Origin: an uncultured Desulfovibrio sp.
GTDB lineage: Bacteria > Desulfobacterota > Desulfovibrionia > Desulfovibrionales > Desulfovibrionaceae
DNA length: 19,092 nucleotides
Assembly: GCA_947177085.1 (NCBI GenBank)
Contig: CAMWTD010000013.1
Coordinates: 1 to 19,092, forward strand
Direction: 5' to 3'
Shown here: positions 6,602-13,456 of the stretch, in pieces
Position numbering within the stretch: position 1 is the first letter of the stretch
Layout of the letters: the number at the start of each line of letters is the position of its first letter
The notes under the pieces: model-generated
Told to the model about the DNA's origin: nothing
What the model saw: only the letters and a program-made list of their open reading frames with translations
Databases searched by the model: none
Position numbers and translations under genes: made by a program

Positions 6602-8750
6602 AGCGCCCACTACACTTTCCGACTACCGCAAGCAGATCGACGAAGCCCTGGGCGACGAGTTTTTGCGCCGCACCCTCGACACCTTTGCCGTGGCCTACAA
6701 GGCCAACCGCGAAGCCGTGTTCAAGGATGTGGACGAGCGCAAGCTCATCGAGGAGATCGCCGCCGCCAAGGACGACGCCTGTCAGCACATGGAGGAACTC
6801 TACGAGGAGTTCAAGAAGAACGCCGAAAAGCTCGGCGTGCATGTGCACCGCGCGGCCGACGCCGAGGACGCAAACCGCATCATCGTGGGCATCGCCAAAA
6901 AGAACCACGTCAAGCGCGTGGTCAAGTCCAAGTCCATGACCGCCGAGGAAATCCAGCTCAATCCCGCGCTGGAGAAAGAGGGCATCATCGTGGACGAGAC
7001 CGACCTCGGCGAGTGGATCATCCAGCTCCGCCACGAGGGGCCCTCGCACATGGTCATGCCCGCCATCCACCTCTCCCGCTACCAGGTGGCCGACAACTTC
7101 GAGAAGGAGACCGGCGAGAAGCAGGAGGCCGAGGACGTCCAGAAGCTCGTCAAGGTGGCGCGCGTGCAGCTTCGCCGCAAGTTCATCGCGGCTGACATGG
7201 GCGTTTCGGGCTGCAACTTCGCCATCGCCGAGAACGGGGCCATCTCCACCGTCACCAACGAGGGCAACGCCCGCATGGTGGAGACGCTCGCGCCCATCCA
7301 TGTGGCCGTGGCCGGCCTCGACAAGCTCGTGCCCACGCTGGACGTGGCCCTCACCGCCCTGCAGGTGCTGCCGCGCAACGCCACGGCGCAGCGCCTCACG
7401 GCCTATGTGAGCCTCATCTCCGGCTGCGTGCCCTGCGCCACGGGCCCGGACGGCCGCAAGGAACTCCATGTGGTGTTCCTGGACAATGGCCGCACGGAAA
7501 TCGCCAAGGACCCGCTCTTCTCGCAGATCTTCCGCTGCGTGCGCTGCGGCGCGTGCGCCAACGTGTGCCCGGTGTTCCGCCTCGTCGGCGGCCACAAGAT
7601 GGGCTACATCTATATCGGCGCCATCGGCCTCATCCTCACCTACTTCTTCCACGGCAAGGACAAGGCCAAGGTGCTCTGCCAGAACTGCGTGGGCTGCGAA
7701 TCCTGCGCCAATGTGTGCGCCGGCGGCATCGACCTGCCGCGCCTCATCCGCGAGATCCGCGCCCGCTGCTCCGAGGAGCAGGGCTCCGGCGCCCAGGCGG
7801 CCCTGCTCGCCTCGGTGATGAAGAACCGCAAGCTCTTCCAGACCCTCCTGCGCTTCGCGAGCAAGGCCCAGAAGCCTTTCACCGGCGGCACGCAGTTCCA
7901 GCGGCATCTGCCCAACATGTTCCTCGGCAAGCACGGCTTCAAGGCGCTGCCCGCGCTCGCGCCCAAGGCCTTCCGCGACAAGTGGGAGTCCATCCGGCCG
8001 CGCGTGCAGAACCCGGTGATGAAGGTCGCCATCTTCGGCGGCTGCGCGCAGGATTTCATCTATCCCGAGCAGCTCGAGGCCGCTGTGAAGATCATGGGCG
8101 CGAAGAACGTGGCCGTGGACTTCCCCATGGAGCAGACCTGCTGCGGCCTGCCCGTGGAGATGATGGGCGAGCGCAAGACCTCCACCGAGATCGCGAAGCA
8201 GAACATCGGCGCCTTCGACCCCAAGGACTACGACTACATCGTCACGCTCTGCGCGAGCTGCGCCTCGCACCTCAAGCATGTCTACCCGAAGCTTTTGGAG
8301 AACGATCCCGAGCGCTACGAGGCCCAGGCCTTCGCGGACAAGATCATCGACTTCAGCTCCTTCGTGCGCGACAAGCTCGGCCTCAAGCCCGAGGACTTCG
8401 AGAAGAGCGGCGAGAAGGTGACCTACCACGCCTCGTGCCACCTCTGCCGTGGCCTCAAGGTCAAGGAGGCCCCGCGCGAGCTTATCGCGGACGCGGCCGA
8501 ATACGTGCCCTGCGAGGAGGAAGAGGTCTGCTGCGGCTTCGGCGGGACCTATTCCATGAAGTTCCCGGAAATCTCGGGCCAGCTCATGGACAACAAGCTG
8601 AAGAACATCGCGGACACAGGCGCCTCCCGCCTCGTGGTGGACTGCCCCGGCTGCGTCATGCAGATCAAGGGCGGCGCGGAAAAGAAGGGACAGAAGATCA
8701 AGGTGCAGCACATCGCCGAGCTTCTGGCCGAAAACCTCAAGAAAGACTAA
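6594..8750 (+). CDS. lutB: LutB-LutA fusion: LUD / ferredoxin / CCG-domain L-lactate oxidation protein
   Basis: The 718-aa protein joins two LutABC subunits. Residues from about 50 to 300 form a LUD domain, with SGCNFAIAENGAIS and TNEGNARM near 205-225. A LutB-type ferredoxin region follows, with CVRCGACANVCP (C315/C318/C321/C325) and a second cluster CQNCVGCESCANVC. From M476 (KVAIFGGC) the protein becomes LutA-like, with two CCG domains (CCGLP at 516-520, YHASCH, CCGFGG from 646, CPGC). With lutC this supplies LutA, LutB and LutC functions in two genes. The expected role is L-lactate to pyruvate with electrons carried on Fe-S clusters. The ATG at 6594 is preferred because GGAGGAAG (6583-6590) sits just before it; reading further upstream runs into lutC. 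A strong terminator follows. Confidence 0.92.
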   Translation: MHKAPTTLSDYRKQIDEALGDEFLRRTLDTFAVAYKANREAVFKDVDERKLIEEIAAAKDDACQHMEELYEEFKKNAEKLGVHVHRAADAEDANRIIVGIAKKNHVKRVVKSKSMTAEEIQLNPALEKEGIIVDETDLGEWIIQLRHEGPSHMVMPAIHLSRYQVADNFEKETGEKQEAEDVQKLVKVARVQLRRKFIAADMGVSGCNFAIAENGAISTVTNEGNARMVETLAPIHVAVAGLDKLVPTLDVALTALQVLPRNATAQRLTAYVSLISGCVPCATGPDGRKELHVVFLDNGRTEIAKDPLFSQIFRCVRCGACANVCPVFRLVGGHKMGYIYIGAIGLILTYFFHGKDKAKVLCQNCVGCESCANVCAGGIDLPRLIREIRARCSEEQGSGAQAALLASVMKNRKLFQTLLRFASKAQKPFTGGTQFQRHLPNMFLGKHGFKALPALAPKAFRDKWESIRPRVQNPVMKVAIFGGCAQDFIYPEQLEAAVKIMGAKNVAVDFPMEQTCCGLPVEMMGERKTSTEIAKQNIGAFDPKDYDYIVTLCASCASHLKHVYPKLLENDPERYEAQAFADKIIDFSSFVRDKLGLKPEDFEKSGEKVTYHASCHLCRGLKVKEAPRELIADAAEYVPCEEEEVCCGFGGTYSMKFPEISGQLMDNKLKNIADTGASRLVVDCPGCVMQIKGGAEKKGQKIKVQHIAELLAENLKKD

Positions 8751-8775
8751 GGGCCGCCAGGGCCCGACTTCACCG

Positions 8776-8810
8776 GGGCGCGCTTCCCGCAAGGGGGCGC
8801 GCCCTTTTTT
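8776..8810 (+). terminator. Rho-independent terminator after lutBA
   Basis: GGGCGCGC (8776-8783) pairs with GCGCGCCC (8797-8804), followed directly by TTTTTT (8805-8810). This ends the lactate-oxidation transcript 26 nt after the stop codon. Confidence 0.9.
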
Positions 8811-8873
8811 GCGCGCCGCGTCGCGCGCTCTTGAAGGAATGATGCGCCCAGCCGGAAAAGGCCGGGACACGGC

Positions 8874-8902
8874 TTGACATACCGCGCGACAAGCTCAATA
8901 AT
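8874..8902 (+). promoter_or_regulatory. Sigma70 promoter of the fluoride channel gene
   Basis: A perfect TTGACA (8874-8879) and AATAAT (8897-8902, 5 of 6) are separated by 17 nt. This is the best promoter match in the window. The predicted transcript starts near 8909 and has a leader of about 95 nt. Confidence 0.8.
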
Positions 8903-8911
8903 CTCCGCCGC

Positions 8912-8930
8912 TTCCGGGACTGGCCCGGAA
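8912..8930 (+). promoter_or_regulatory. Hairpin at the 5' end of the fluC leader
   Basis: TTCCGGG (8912-8918) and CCCGGAA (8924-8930) form a perfect 7-bp stem around ACTGG, almost at the predicted transcription start. It could stabilise the 5' end or be part of a regulatory leader. The conserved elements of the crcB fluoride riboswitch were looked for and not found. Confidence 0.4.
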
Positions 8931-9004
8931 CAAGAGTGTCGGGGCCGCCAAAATGCCCGTCTTGCCGGCTCTCTGTAACCTTTTCCACATGCAAGGGGGG
9001 AACC

Positions 9005-9415
9005 ATGGGCGCTTCGGCAATGCATATCGTGTACTCCATCATCGCCATCGGCATCGGCGCGACCTGCGGGGCCACATCCCGCTGGCTGCTCGGCCTCGCG
9101 CTCAACGCCATCTATCCGTCCATCCCGCCGGGAACGCTCGCAGCCAACTGGCTTGGCGCCTATATCATCGGCCTTGTCTCCAGCATTTTCGCGGCCATGA
9201 ACATCACGTCCTCCAACTACCTGCACCTCATGGTGATCACGGGCTTCCTGGGCGCGCTCACCACCTTCTCCACCTTCACGGATGAAATGGGCACGCTCAT
9301 CCGCCACCATGACTACTGGACCGCGGTGGGCGGCATCGCGCTGCATGTCTGCGGCTCCCTCATCCTGTTCTTCCTCGGCATCGCCACCTTCATGCTGTTC
9401 CACCACGCGGACTAG
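9005..9415 (+). CDS. crcB: Fluoride-specific ion channel FluC/CrcB
   Basis: This small membrane protein of 136 aa exports fluoride passively as an antiparallel dimer. Family hallmarks are GATCGATSRWLLG (18-30), GTLAANWLGAYIIG with the conserved Asn48, and GFLGALTTFSTF (80-91), which holds the phenylalanine track and the TM3 break. Four hydrophobic segments are visible, near 8-30, 44-64, 74-95 and 107-132. The ATG at 9005 is chosen because AGGGGGG (8994-9000) lies just upstream; a GTG at 8936 would add 23 residues that do not look like the family. The gene stands alone, between the terminator after lutBA and a hairpin downstream. Many genomes carry two crcB copies; only one is visible here. 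Confidence 0.93.
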   Translation: MGASAMHIVYSIIAIGIGATCGATSRWLLGLALNAIYPSIPPGTLAANWLGAYIIGLVSSIFAAMNITSSNYLHLMVITGFLGALTTFSTFTDEMGTLIRHHDYWTAVGGIALHVCGSLILFFLGIATFMLFHHAD

Positions 9416-9427
9416 CGCCGCGAAACG

Positions 9428-9468
9428 CCCCGGCGTCCATGAACGCGGACGCCGGGGCCGAGAGTTTT
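9428..9468 (+). terminator. Putative terminator after fluC
   Basis: CCCCGGCGTCC (9428-9438) and GGACGCCGGGG (9447-9457) form a perfect 11-bp stem with an 8-nt loop. The downstream tract is poor, since CCGAGAG precedes TTTT at 9465-9468. Termination may therefore be incomplete, allowing read-through into the next small gene. Confidence 0.6.
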
Positions 9469-9510
9469 ACTGCGGCCGTGGCCGCCGACATCTTCCAGAA
9501 GGAGGGAACC

Positions 9511-9708
9511 ATGGCCAAGTATAAAGTGACCGGAAAGGTCGCCAAGCCCGAACTGGGCACTGCCGGTACTGTGACCGCTTCCAAGATCGTCGAGGCGGCC
9601 TCGGAAAATGATGCCGTTTCCAAGGCGAAAGCGAAGTGGCAGGGCTCCTATGGCTACATCATCAAGGACGGCAATGACATCATGGAGATAAAGGTCACCG
9701 CCATCTAG
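9511..9708 (+). CDS. Unrecognised 65-aa protein
   Basis: The ATG at 9511 follows GGAGGG (9501-9506) at good spacing and the codon pattern looks real. The product is small, soluble and Lys/Ala-rich. Its apparent order is beta strand (YKVTGKV), a Thr/Val-rich strand, a helix with ENDAVSKAKAKW, then two strands (YGYIIKD and IMEIKVTAI). There is no Cys, no signal peptide and no transmembrane segment. The family was not recognised. An in-frame ATG at 9439 would add 24 residues but lies in the loop of the preceding hairpin and has no ribosome site. A short palindrome (GCGGCC/GGCCGC, 9472-9485) precedes the gene and a strong terminator follows, so it is probably an independently abundant or attenuated transcript (inference). 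Confidence 0.75.
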   Translation: MAKYKVTGKVAKPELGTAGTVTASKIVEAASENDAVSKAKAKWQGSYGYIIKDGNDIMEIKVTAI

Positions 9709-9763
9709 GGCGGCTCCCGGCCTGCAACGCGCACCGTGGGCCACGGCGCGGTAAAGCTCTTGT

Positions 9764-9799
9764 CTCCGGCGCTGGCGAAAGCCGACGCCGGAGTTTTTT
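9764..9799 (+). terminator. Rho-independent terminator after the 65-aa gene
   Basis: CTCCGGCG (9764-9771) pairs with CGCCGGAG (9786-9793). A GGC-GAAA-GCC cap sits inside the stem, and TTTTTT follows (9794-9799). A smaller inverted repeat, CCGTGG/CCACGG (9734-9746), lies just upstream. Confidence 0.88.
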
Positions 9800-10285
9800 A
9801 TCGGCAGGAAGCGCGGGCTCCGACGCCCCTGCCAAAAACACCCGAGCAAATCCTTTTTTTGCAGCCGGAACGATTGCGCCGGTTCCGGCCGGCGGCTCTT
9901 TTTTCCCGCAAAAACGCCGCATTTTCCCTATCCCCCCACGCGCGCGCCGCTCCCCGAGCCTGTCTGCGCGGCCATGCCCCAGCCTTTTGGCCGGTATTCC
10001 GGCATCCGGCCATGCCGGCGTCAATACCGGGCCAGCCCAAGCGCCGGACAAAACTTTGTGAAAAAAATTGCCTGTCTACGGGGCCGGAAAAGTGCGGGAC
10101 GCCCCTTGCGCTTTGACGGGGCTTTACGCTATCCATAAAGGACTGGAGAGTTTTTCTGACATCGGCCCGCGAACCCACGCGGCGCACCCTCCTTCGCCGG
10201 CGCTGGCGCGAAGGGGCGGGGCCCGCGGCCTTCCAGCAGGTTCTTCGGGCTCGGTGCCGCAAACCGGGTCCCGAGGGAGGTTTTC
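9800..10285 (+). promoter_or_regulatory. 486-nt non-coding region upstream of the lactate permease
   Basis: No convincing gene was found. It holds several inverted repeats: GCCGGAAC/GTTCCGGC (9864-9889) followed by CTCTTTTTT, which may be another terminator; a nested hairpin at 9991-10030 (listed separately); and CCTTCGC/GCGAAGG (10191-10214). TTGACG (10113-10118) is the best -35 box, but only CATAAA, 15 nt downstream, is near a -10, so the promoter is uncertain. An A-rich patch with TTTGTGAAAAAAATTGCC (10055-10072) stands out in this GC-rich DNA and could be a regulator site. The length suggests regulation of permease expression, but no known leader class is recognised. Confidence 0.4.
9991..10030 (+). 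repeat. Nested inverted repeat upstream of the lactate permease
   Basis: CCGGTATT (9991-9998) pairs with AATACCGG (10023-10030). Immediately inside, CCGGCAT (9999-10005) pairs with ATGCCGG (10012-10018) around CCGGCC. Only a 4-nt bulge (CGTC) interrupts a 15-bp stem. It could be an operator, an RNA element or a REP-like repeat. No T-tract follows. Confidence 0.6.
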
Positions 10286-11974
10286 ATGTCAATCGGATTT
10301 CTGGCCTTGCTGGCGATCATCCCCATTGTGGTCGCCCTTATCCTGATGGTGGGCATGCGCTGGCCCGCCACCCGGGCCATGCCCTTCGCGTGGGGCGCGT
10401 GCGTGGTCTGCGCCATCTTCGGCTGGGACATTTCCATTCTCCGGCTCATGGCGCTGTCCATCCAGGGCGTGATCATCGCCATCGGCGTTTTGATCATCGT
10501 CTTTGGCGCCATCCTCATCCTGTACACGCTGGAGAAAAGCGGCGGCATGGAGACCATCCAGTACGGCATGCAGAACGTGAGCCGTGACCGCCGCGTGCAG
10601 GCCATCATTATCGGCTTCCTGTTCGCGGCCTTCATCGAGGGCGCGGCGGGCTTCGGCACGCCGGCGGCCCTGGCGGCCCCGCTGCTGCTGGGCCTCGGTT
10701 TCCCGGCCATGGCCGCGGCCGTGGTCTGCCTCGTGTTCAACAGCGTGCCGGTCTCCTTTGGCGCGGTGGGCACGCCTATCCTCGTGGGCTTCGGCCTGCT
10801 CAAGGAAAAGATCGCGGCCCTCGTGGGCGCGGACCCGAACCTGCCCTTCGCCGGCTTTGACGGCTTCGCCAAGCTCGTGGGCGAGTGGGCCACCTTCATG
10901 CACGGCCCCATGGCCATCATCATCACCATCTTCATGCTCGGCTTCATGACCCGTTTCTGGGGCCCCGAGCGCTCCTGGGCGGCCGGCTTCCGCGCGTGGA
11001 AGTTCTGCGTGTTCGCGGCCATCTGCTTCCTCGTGCCCTATGTGGGCTGCGCCTGGGCCCTCGGGCCGGAGTTCCCGGCCATGCTCGGCGGCCTTATCGG
11101 CCTCGCCGTGGTGGTCTGGGGCGCCAAGCAGGGCATCTGTGTGCCCAAGGACGTGTGGGGCTTCGGCGACCCCTCCAAGTGGGAGGCCTCCTGGTCCGGC
11201 ACGGCCAGCCAGAACACCAGCACCGAGTTCAAGGCCCACATGAGCCAGTTCCAGGCGTGGCTGCCCTACGTGATCATCTGCTTCCTGCTCGTCATCTCCC
11301 GCATCCCGGAACTGGGCATCAAGGGCTGGATGACCGCGCAGAAGATCACCTTCAGCAATATCCTGGGCTTCAAGGACATCACCGAGAGCATCACCTATCT
11401 CTATCTCCCCGGCACCTTCTTCATCTTCGTGGCCCTGCTCACCATCTGGCTGCACAAGATGCCGGCCCCGGCCGTCAAGGCCGCGTGGAGCGAGAGCTTC
11501 CAGAAGATGAAGTCGCCCACCATCGCGCTGTGCTTCGCCGTGGCGCTCGTCGCCATCTTCCGCGGCTCGGCCGTCAACCCGCTGGGCGCGCCCTCCATGC
11601 CGCTGGCCCTCGCCGAGACCGTGGGCGCGGCCGCCGGCGCCATCTGGCCCCTGCTCGCGGCCTTCGTGGGCGGCCTCGGCGCCTTCATCACCGGCTCGGC
11701 CACCATCTCGGACCTCATGTTCGGCGAGTTCCAGTGGGATATGGCCACCATGCTCACCCTGCCCCGCTCCATCATCGAAGCGGCGCAGACCGTGGGCGGC
11801 GCCATGGGCAACATGATCTGCATCCACAACATCGTGGCCGCCTGCGCCGTTGTCGGCCTTTCCGGCCGCGAGGGCGAGGTCATGCGCAAGACCTTCTGGC
11901 CCTTCCTGCTCTACGGCTGCGTGGTCGGCATCATCTGCTGGGTCCTGGTCGCGGCCAATCCCGGCGCGTTCTAG
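10286..11974 (+). CDS. lctP: L-lactate permease, LctP family
   Basis: This 562-aa polytopic inner-membrane protein would import lactate, probably with protons. The LctP family signature is clear: IEGAAGFGTPAALAAPLLLG, then VFNSVPVSFGAVGTPILVG, and near the end LGAFITGSATISDLMFG with GGAMGNMICIHNIVAAC. At least twelve hydrophobic segments are visible, with a hydrophilic loop at about residues 280-325. Length is normal for the family. The ATG at 10286 follows GGGAGG (10275-10280). It lies downstream of the lactate-oxidation genes but in a separate transcript, since two strong terminators and a long leader intervene. D- and L-lactate, and possibly glycolate, are plausible substrates. Confidence 0.95.
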   Translation: MSIGFLALLAIIPIVVALILMVGMRWPATRAMPFAWGACVVCAIFGWDISILRLMALSIQGVIIAIGVLIIVFGAILILYTLEKSGGMETIQYGMQNVSRDRRVQAIIIGFLFAAFIEGAAGFGTPAALAAPLLLGLGFPAMAAAVVCLVFNSVPVSFGAVGTPILVGFGLLKEKIAALVGADPNLPFAGFDGFAKLVGEWATFMHGPMAIIITIFMLGFMTRFWGPERSWAAGFRAWKFCVFAAICFLVPYVGCAWALGPEFPAMLGGLIGLAVVVWGAKQGICVPKDVWGFGDPSKWEASWSGTASQNTSTEFKAHMSQFQAWLPYVIICFLLVISRIPELGIKGWMTAQKITFSNILGFKDITESITYLYLPGTFFIFVALLTIWLHKMPAPAVKAAWSESFQKMKSPTIALCFAVALVAIFRGSAVNPLGAPSMPLALAETVGAAAGAIWPLLAAFVGGLGAFITGSATISDLMFGEFQWDMATMLTLPRSIIEAAQTVGGAMGNMICIHNIVAACAVVGLSGREGEVMRKTFWPFLLYGCVVGIICWVLVAANPGAF

Positions 11975-12010
11975 AAACACCGGGGGGCTTTCCGCTCCCA
12001 AAATCGCAAA

Positions 12011-12042
12011 GGCGCGCGGCCCCAGGGCCGCGCGCCTTTTTT
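12011..12042 (+). terminator. Rho-independent terminator after lctP
   Basis: GGCGCGCGGCC (12011-12021) pairs perfectly with GGCCGCGCGCC (12026-12036) around a 4-nt loop, followed by TTTTTT (12037-12042). Read on the minus strand the stem is followed by CTTTGCGATTTTGG, so it may also stop transcripts from the convergent gene that ends at 12079. Confidence 0.93.
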
Positions 12043-12078
12043 GCAGGGAAAAACGGAAAGAGGATTCCGGCTGCCGCC

Positions 12079-12486
12079 TCAGCCCCGGGCGACAGCCAGC
12101 GACGGGATAAGCCGCCAATACCAGTCGCAGACAAGGGTCTCGTCTTCGGGCTGCCATTCGCCACAGTCCTCAAAATGGCGCAGCACGTCGCGCACGACCG
12201 CGCTCTCCTCGCCTGCGCCGGCGCACTGCCGCAGGCGGAAGAAGATGACCACGCACTCGAACAGGCTGAAGCAATCCTCTTCAGAGCTGAAGCCAGCCTT
12301 GAGCAGGGCCTCGAATTCCCTGTAGAAGAGGTTATTCTCCGGCACGCAGGCGTCAAAATCTTCCGCATGGTCGATGAGGTAGCGCAGGCTGCGGCAGAAC
12401 AGCACCTGGCGGGCATCGGTCGAGGCATGGGCGATGCGGGCGGCGTAGAGCTTTTCCAGGGACTTCCGGTGTTGGGAGAGCGGCAT
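12079..12486 (-). CDS. Unrecognised 135-aa helical protein
   Basis: The protein starts MPLSQHRKSLEKLYAARIAH and appears almost entirely alpha-helical, with a Phe/Cys/Glu-rich middle (EEDCFSLFECVVIFFRLRQC) and an aromatic end (CDWYWRLIPSL). It has no signal peptide and no clear membrane span. No family was recognised. The ATG at 12486 is preferred to an upstream TTG at 12510 because a GAGG ribosome site precedes it and a promoter lies upstream at 12527-12555. It is divergent from the ABC operon at 12692 and convergent with lctP. The divergent layout allows a regulatory or accessory link to either neighbour, but nothing in the sequence proves one. Confidence 0.65.
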   Translation of the reverse strand: MPLSQHRKSLEKLYAARIAHASTDARQVLFCRSLRYLIDHAEDFDACVPENNLFYREFEALLKAGFSSEEDCFSLFECVVIFFRLRQCAGAGEESAVVRDVLRHFEDCGEWQPEDETLVCDWYWRLIPSLAVARG

Positions 12487-12508
12487 GGGGAACCTCGGCA
12501 ATATACCC

Positions 12509-12549
12509 AAAGAAATATTCCTTCATAAATTAGCGCAAACGATTTCTTT
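12509..12549. repeat. AT-rich inverted repeat in the divergent promoter region
   Basis: AAAGAAAT (12509-12516) and ATTTCTTT (12542-12549) are exact inverted repeats 25 nt apart. They lie in the most AT-rich stretch of the window (about 12500-12572) and flank the putative -10 of the minus-strand gene. A regulator operator is plausible. Confidence 0.45.
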
Positions 12550-12555
12550 TATCAA
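12527..12555 (-). promoter_or_regulatory. Putative promoter of the 135-aa gene
   Basis: On the minus strand TTGATA (12550-12555, 5 of 6) and TAATTT (12527-12532, 3 of 6) are 17 nt apart in AT-rich DNA. The leader would be about 33 nt. A TATATT nearer the gene (12499-12504) is too close to the start codon to serve. Confidence 0.45.
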
Positions 12556-12614
12556 ATAATAAATAAGAAGCCGGGCCGGCCCCGCGCCATTGACATGCCC
12601 CGCCGCGTATTTTC

Positions 12615-12643
12615 TCGACCTTTGCCTCCCTCTTTGGCATACT
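12615..12643 (+). promoter_or_regulatory. Putative promoter of the ABC/SUMF1 operon
   Basis: TCGACC (12615-12620) and CATACT (12638-12643) are 17 nt apart, each matching consensus at 4 of 6 positions. The leader would be about 40 nt. A perfect TTGACA at 12590-12595 lacks a -10 at usable spacing. Confidence 0.35.
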
Positions 12644-12691
12644 CGGGCCCGACGCCGCGCCCTTGCCGCCGCGCGTCTTCGGGAGCCGCCC

Positions 12692-13456
12692 ATGCTCTAT
12701 GCCATAGAAAATCTCGTCAAGCGCCGCCAGCGCGAACAGGGCTACCGCCTGCTCATCAAGAGCCTGCACATCCCGCGCGGGGCGAGGATCGCCATCACCG
12801 GCCCGAGCGGCTGCGGCAAGAGCACCACGCTGGACCTGCTCGGCCTCGCCTTGCGGCCCGACAGCGCGGAACGCTTCACCTTCGCCCCCGAGGCGGACGC
12901 GCCGCCGCTGGACGTCTCGGCCCTCTGGAAGGCGGAGCGCCACGACGCCATGGCCGCCCTGCGCCTCGCCCACATGGGCTATGTGCTCCAGTCCGGCGAG
13001 CTTTTGCCCTTTCTCACGGTGGGCGAAAACATGACGCTCACCGCGCGCCTCGCCGGGATGGACGCGGCCAGCGCCCTCACCCGCGCGCGCGGACTCGCCG
13101 CGGCCCTCGGCGTCGGGGAGCTCATGGCGGCCATGCCCGCCACGCTTTCCGTGGGCGAGCGCCAGCGCGCCGCCATCGTGCGCGCCCTCACCCCCGGGCC
13201 GCAGCTCATCCTGGCGGACGAGCCCACGGCCGCGCTGGACCCTGTCCACGCCGCCCGGGTGATGGACGCCTTCCTGGCCGCGCTGGACCTGCACCGGGGG
13301 AGCCTCGTGCTCGTGACGCACAATGCCGACTGGGCGCGGCGCGGCGGCCTCACGGAACTCCCCTTCCGCCTTGAGGAGGACGAGGGCGGCGTCACCGCCA
13401 TCCTCGACGACGGGACGCCGGGGGGAGCCCCAGGCACGGAGGCCGCGCCATGCTGA
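12692..13456 (+). CDS. ABC transporter ATPase, TagT/LolD/MacB-like
   Basis: The 254-aa nucleotide-binding protein has Walker A GPSGCGKST (37-45), signature LSVGERQ (152-158), Walker B LILADEP (Asp176, catalytic Glu177) and the switch His210 in LVTHN. This set resembles ATPases that work with FtsX-type permeases as mechanotransmission machines (LolD, MacB, FtsE, TagT) rather than importers; no binding protein is nearby. The ATG at 12692 is chosen because IENLVKRR then begins the usual ABC N-terminal strand; GGGAG precedes it at 12681-12685. Its end overlaps the permease start by 7 nt. With the permease and SUMF1 protein downstream, the operon matches TagT-TagS-TagR of the T6SS threonine-phosphorylation pathway. 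LolCD- or MacB-like lipoprotein transport is the main alternative. Confidence 0.85.
   Translation: MLYAIENLVKRRQREQGYRLLIKSLHIPRGARIAITGPSGCGKSTTLDLLGLALRPDSAERFTFAPEADAPPLDVSALWKAERHDAMAALRLAHMGYVLQSGELLPFLTVGENMTLTARLAGMDAASALTRARGLAAALGVGELMAAMPATLSVGERQRAAIVRALTPGPQLILADEPTAALDPVHAARVMDAFLAALDLHRGSLVLVTHNADWARRGGLTELPFRLEEDEGGVTAILDDGTPGGAPGTEAAPC

Noticed and set aside
6573..8870. A 765-codon open frame on the minus strand over lutBA
   Set aside because: It is an antisense shadow of a GC-rich gene and extends through the terminator at 8776-8810. No motif is present.
8905..9004. Fluoride riboswitch upstream of fluC
   Set aside because: The conserved crcB-motif elements (GATGG-type 5' segment and CTGATG-type 3' segment) are not present in either strand of the leader by eye.
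9439..9510. An upstream ATG that would lengthen the 65-aa protein to 89 aa
   Set aside because: This ATG lies in the loop of the 11-bp hairpin at 9428-9457 and lacks a ribosome site, whereas the ATG at 9511 has GGAGGG at the right distance.
10055..10075. Sigma54 promoter, or a Rex/HcpR-type site, at TTTGTGAAAAAAATTGCC
   Set aside because: The -12-like TTGC is present, but the -24 position reads GT instead of GG. Only one half of a TTGTGA palindrome is present, so neither is supported without experimental data.
9736..10116. A 126-codon plus-strand open frame after the 65-aa gene
   Set aside because: It runs through a strong terminator, has no ribosome site, and its translation has irregular composition with no family resemblance.
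10289..12157. A 622-codon minus-strand open frame over lctP
   Set aside because: It is low-complexity, with long Glu/Gly/His/Arg runs. The opposite strand encodes an intact LctP permease.
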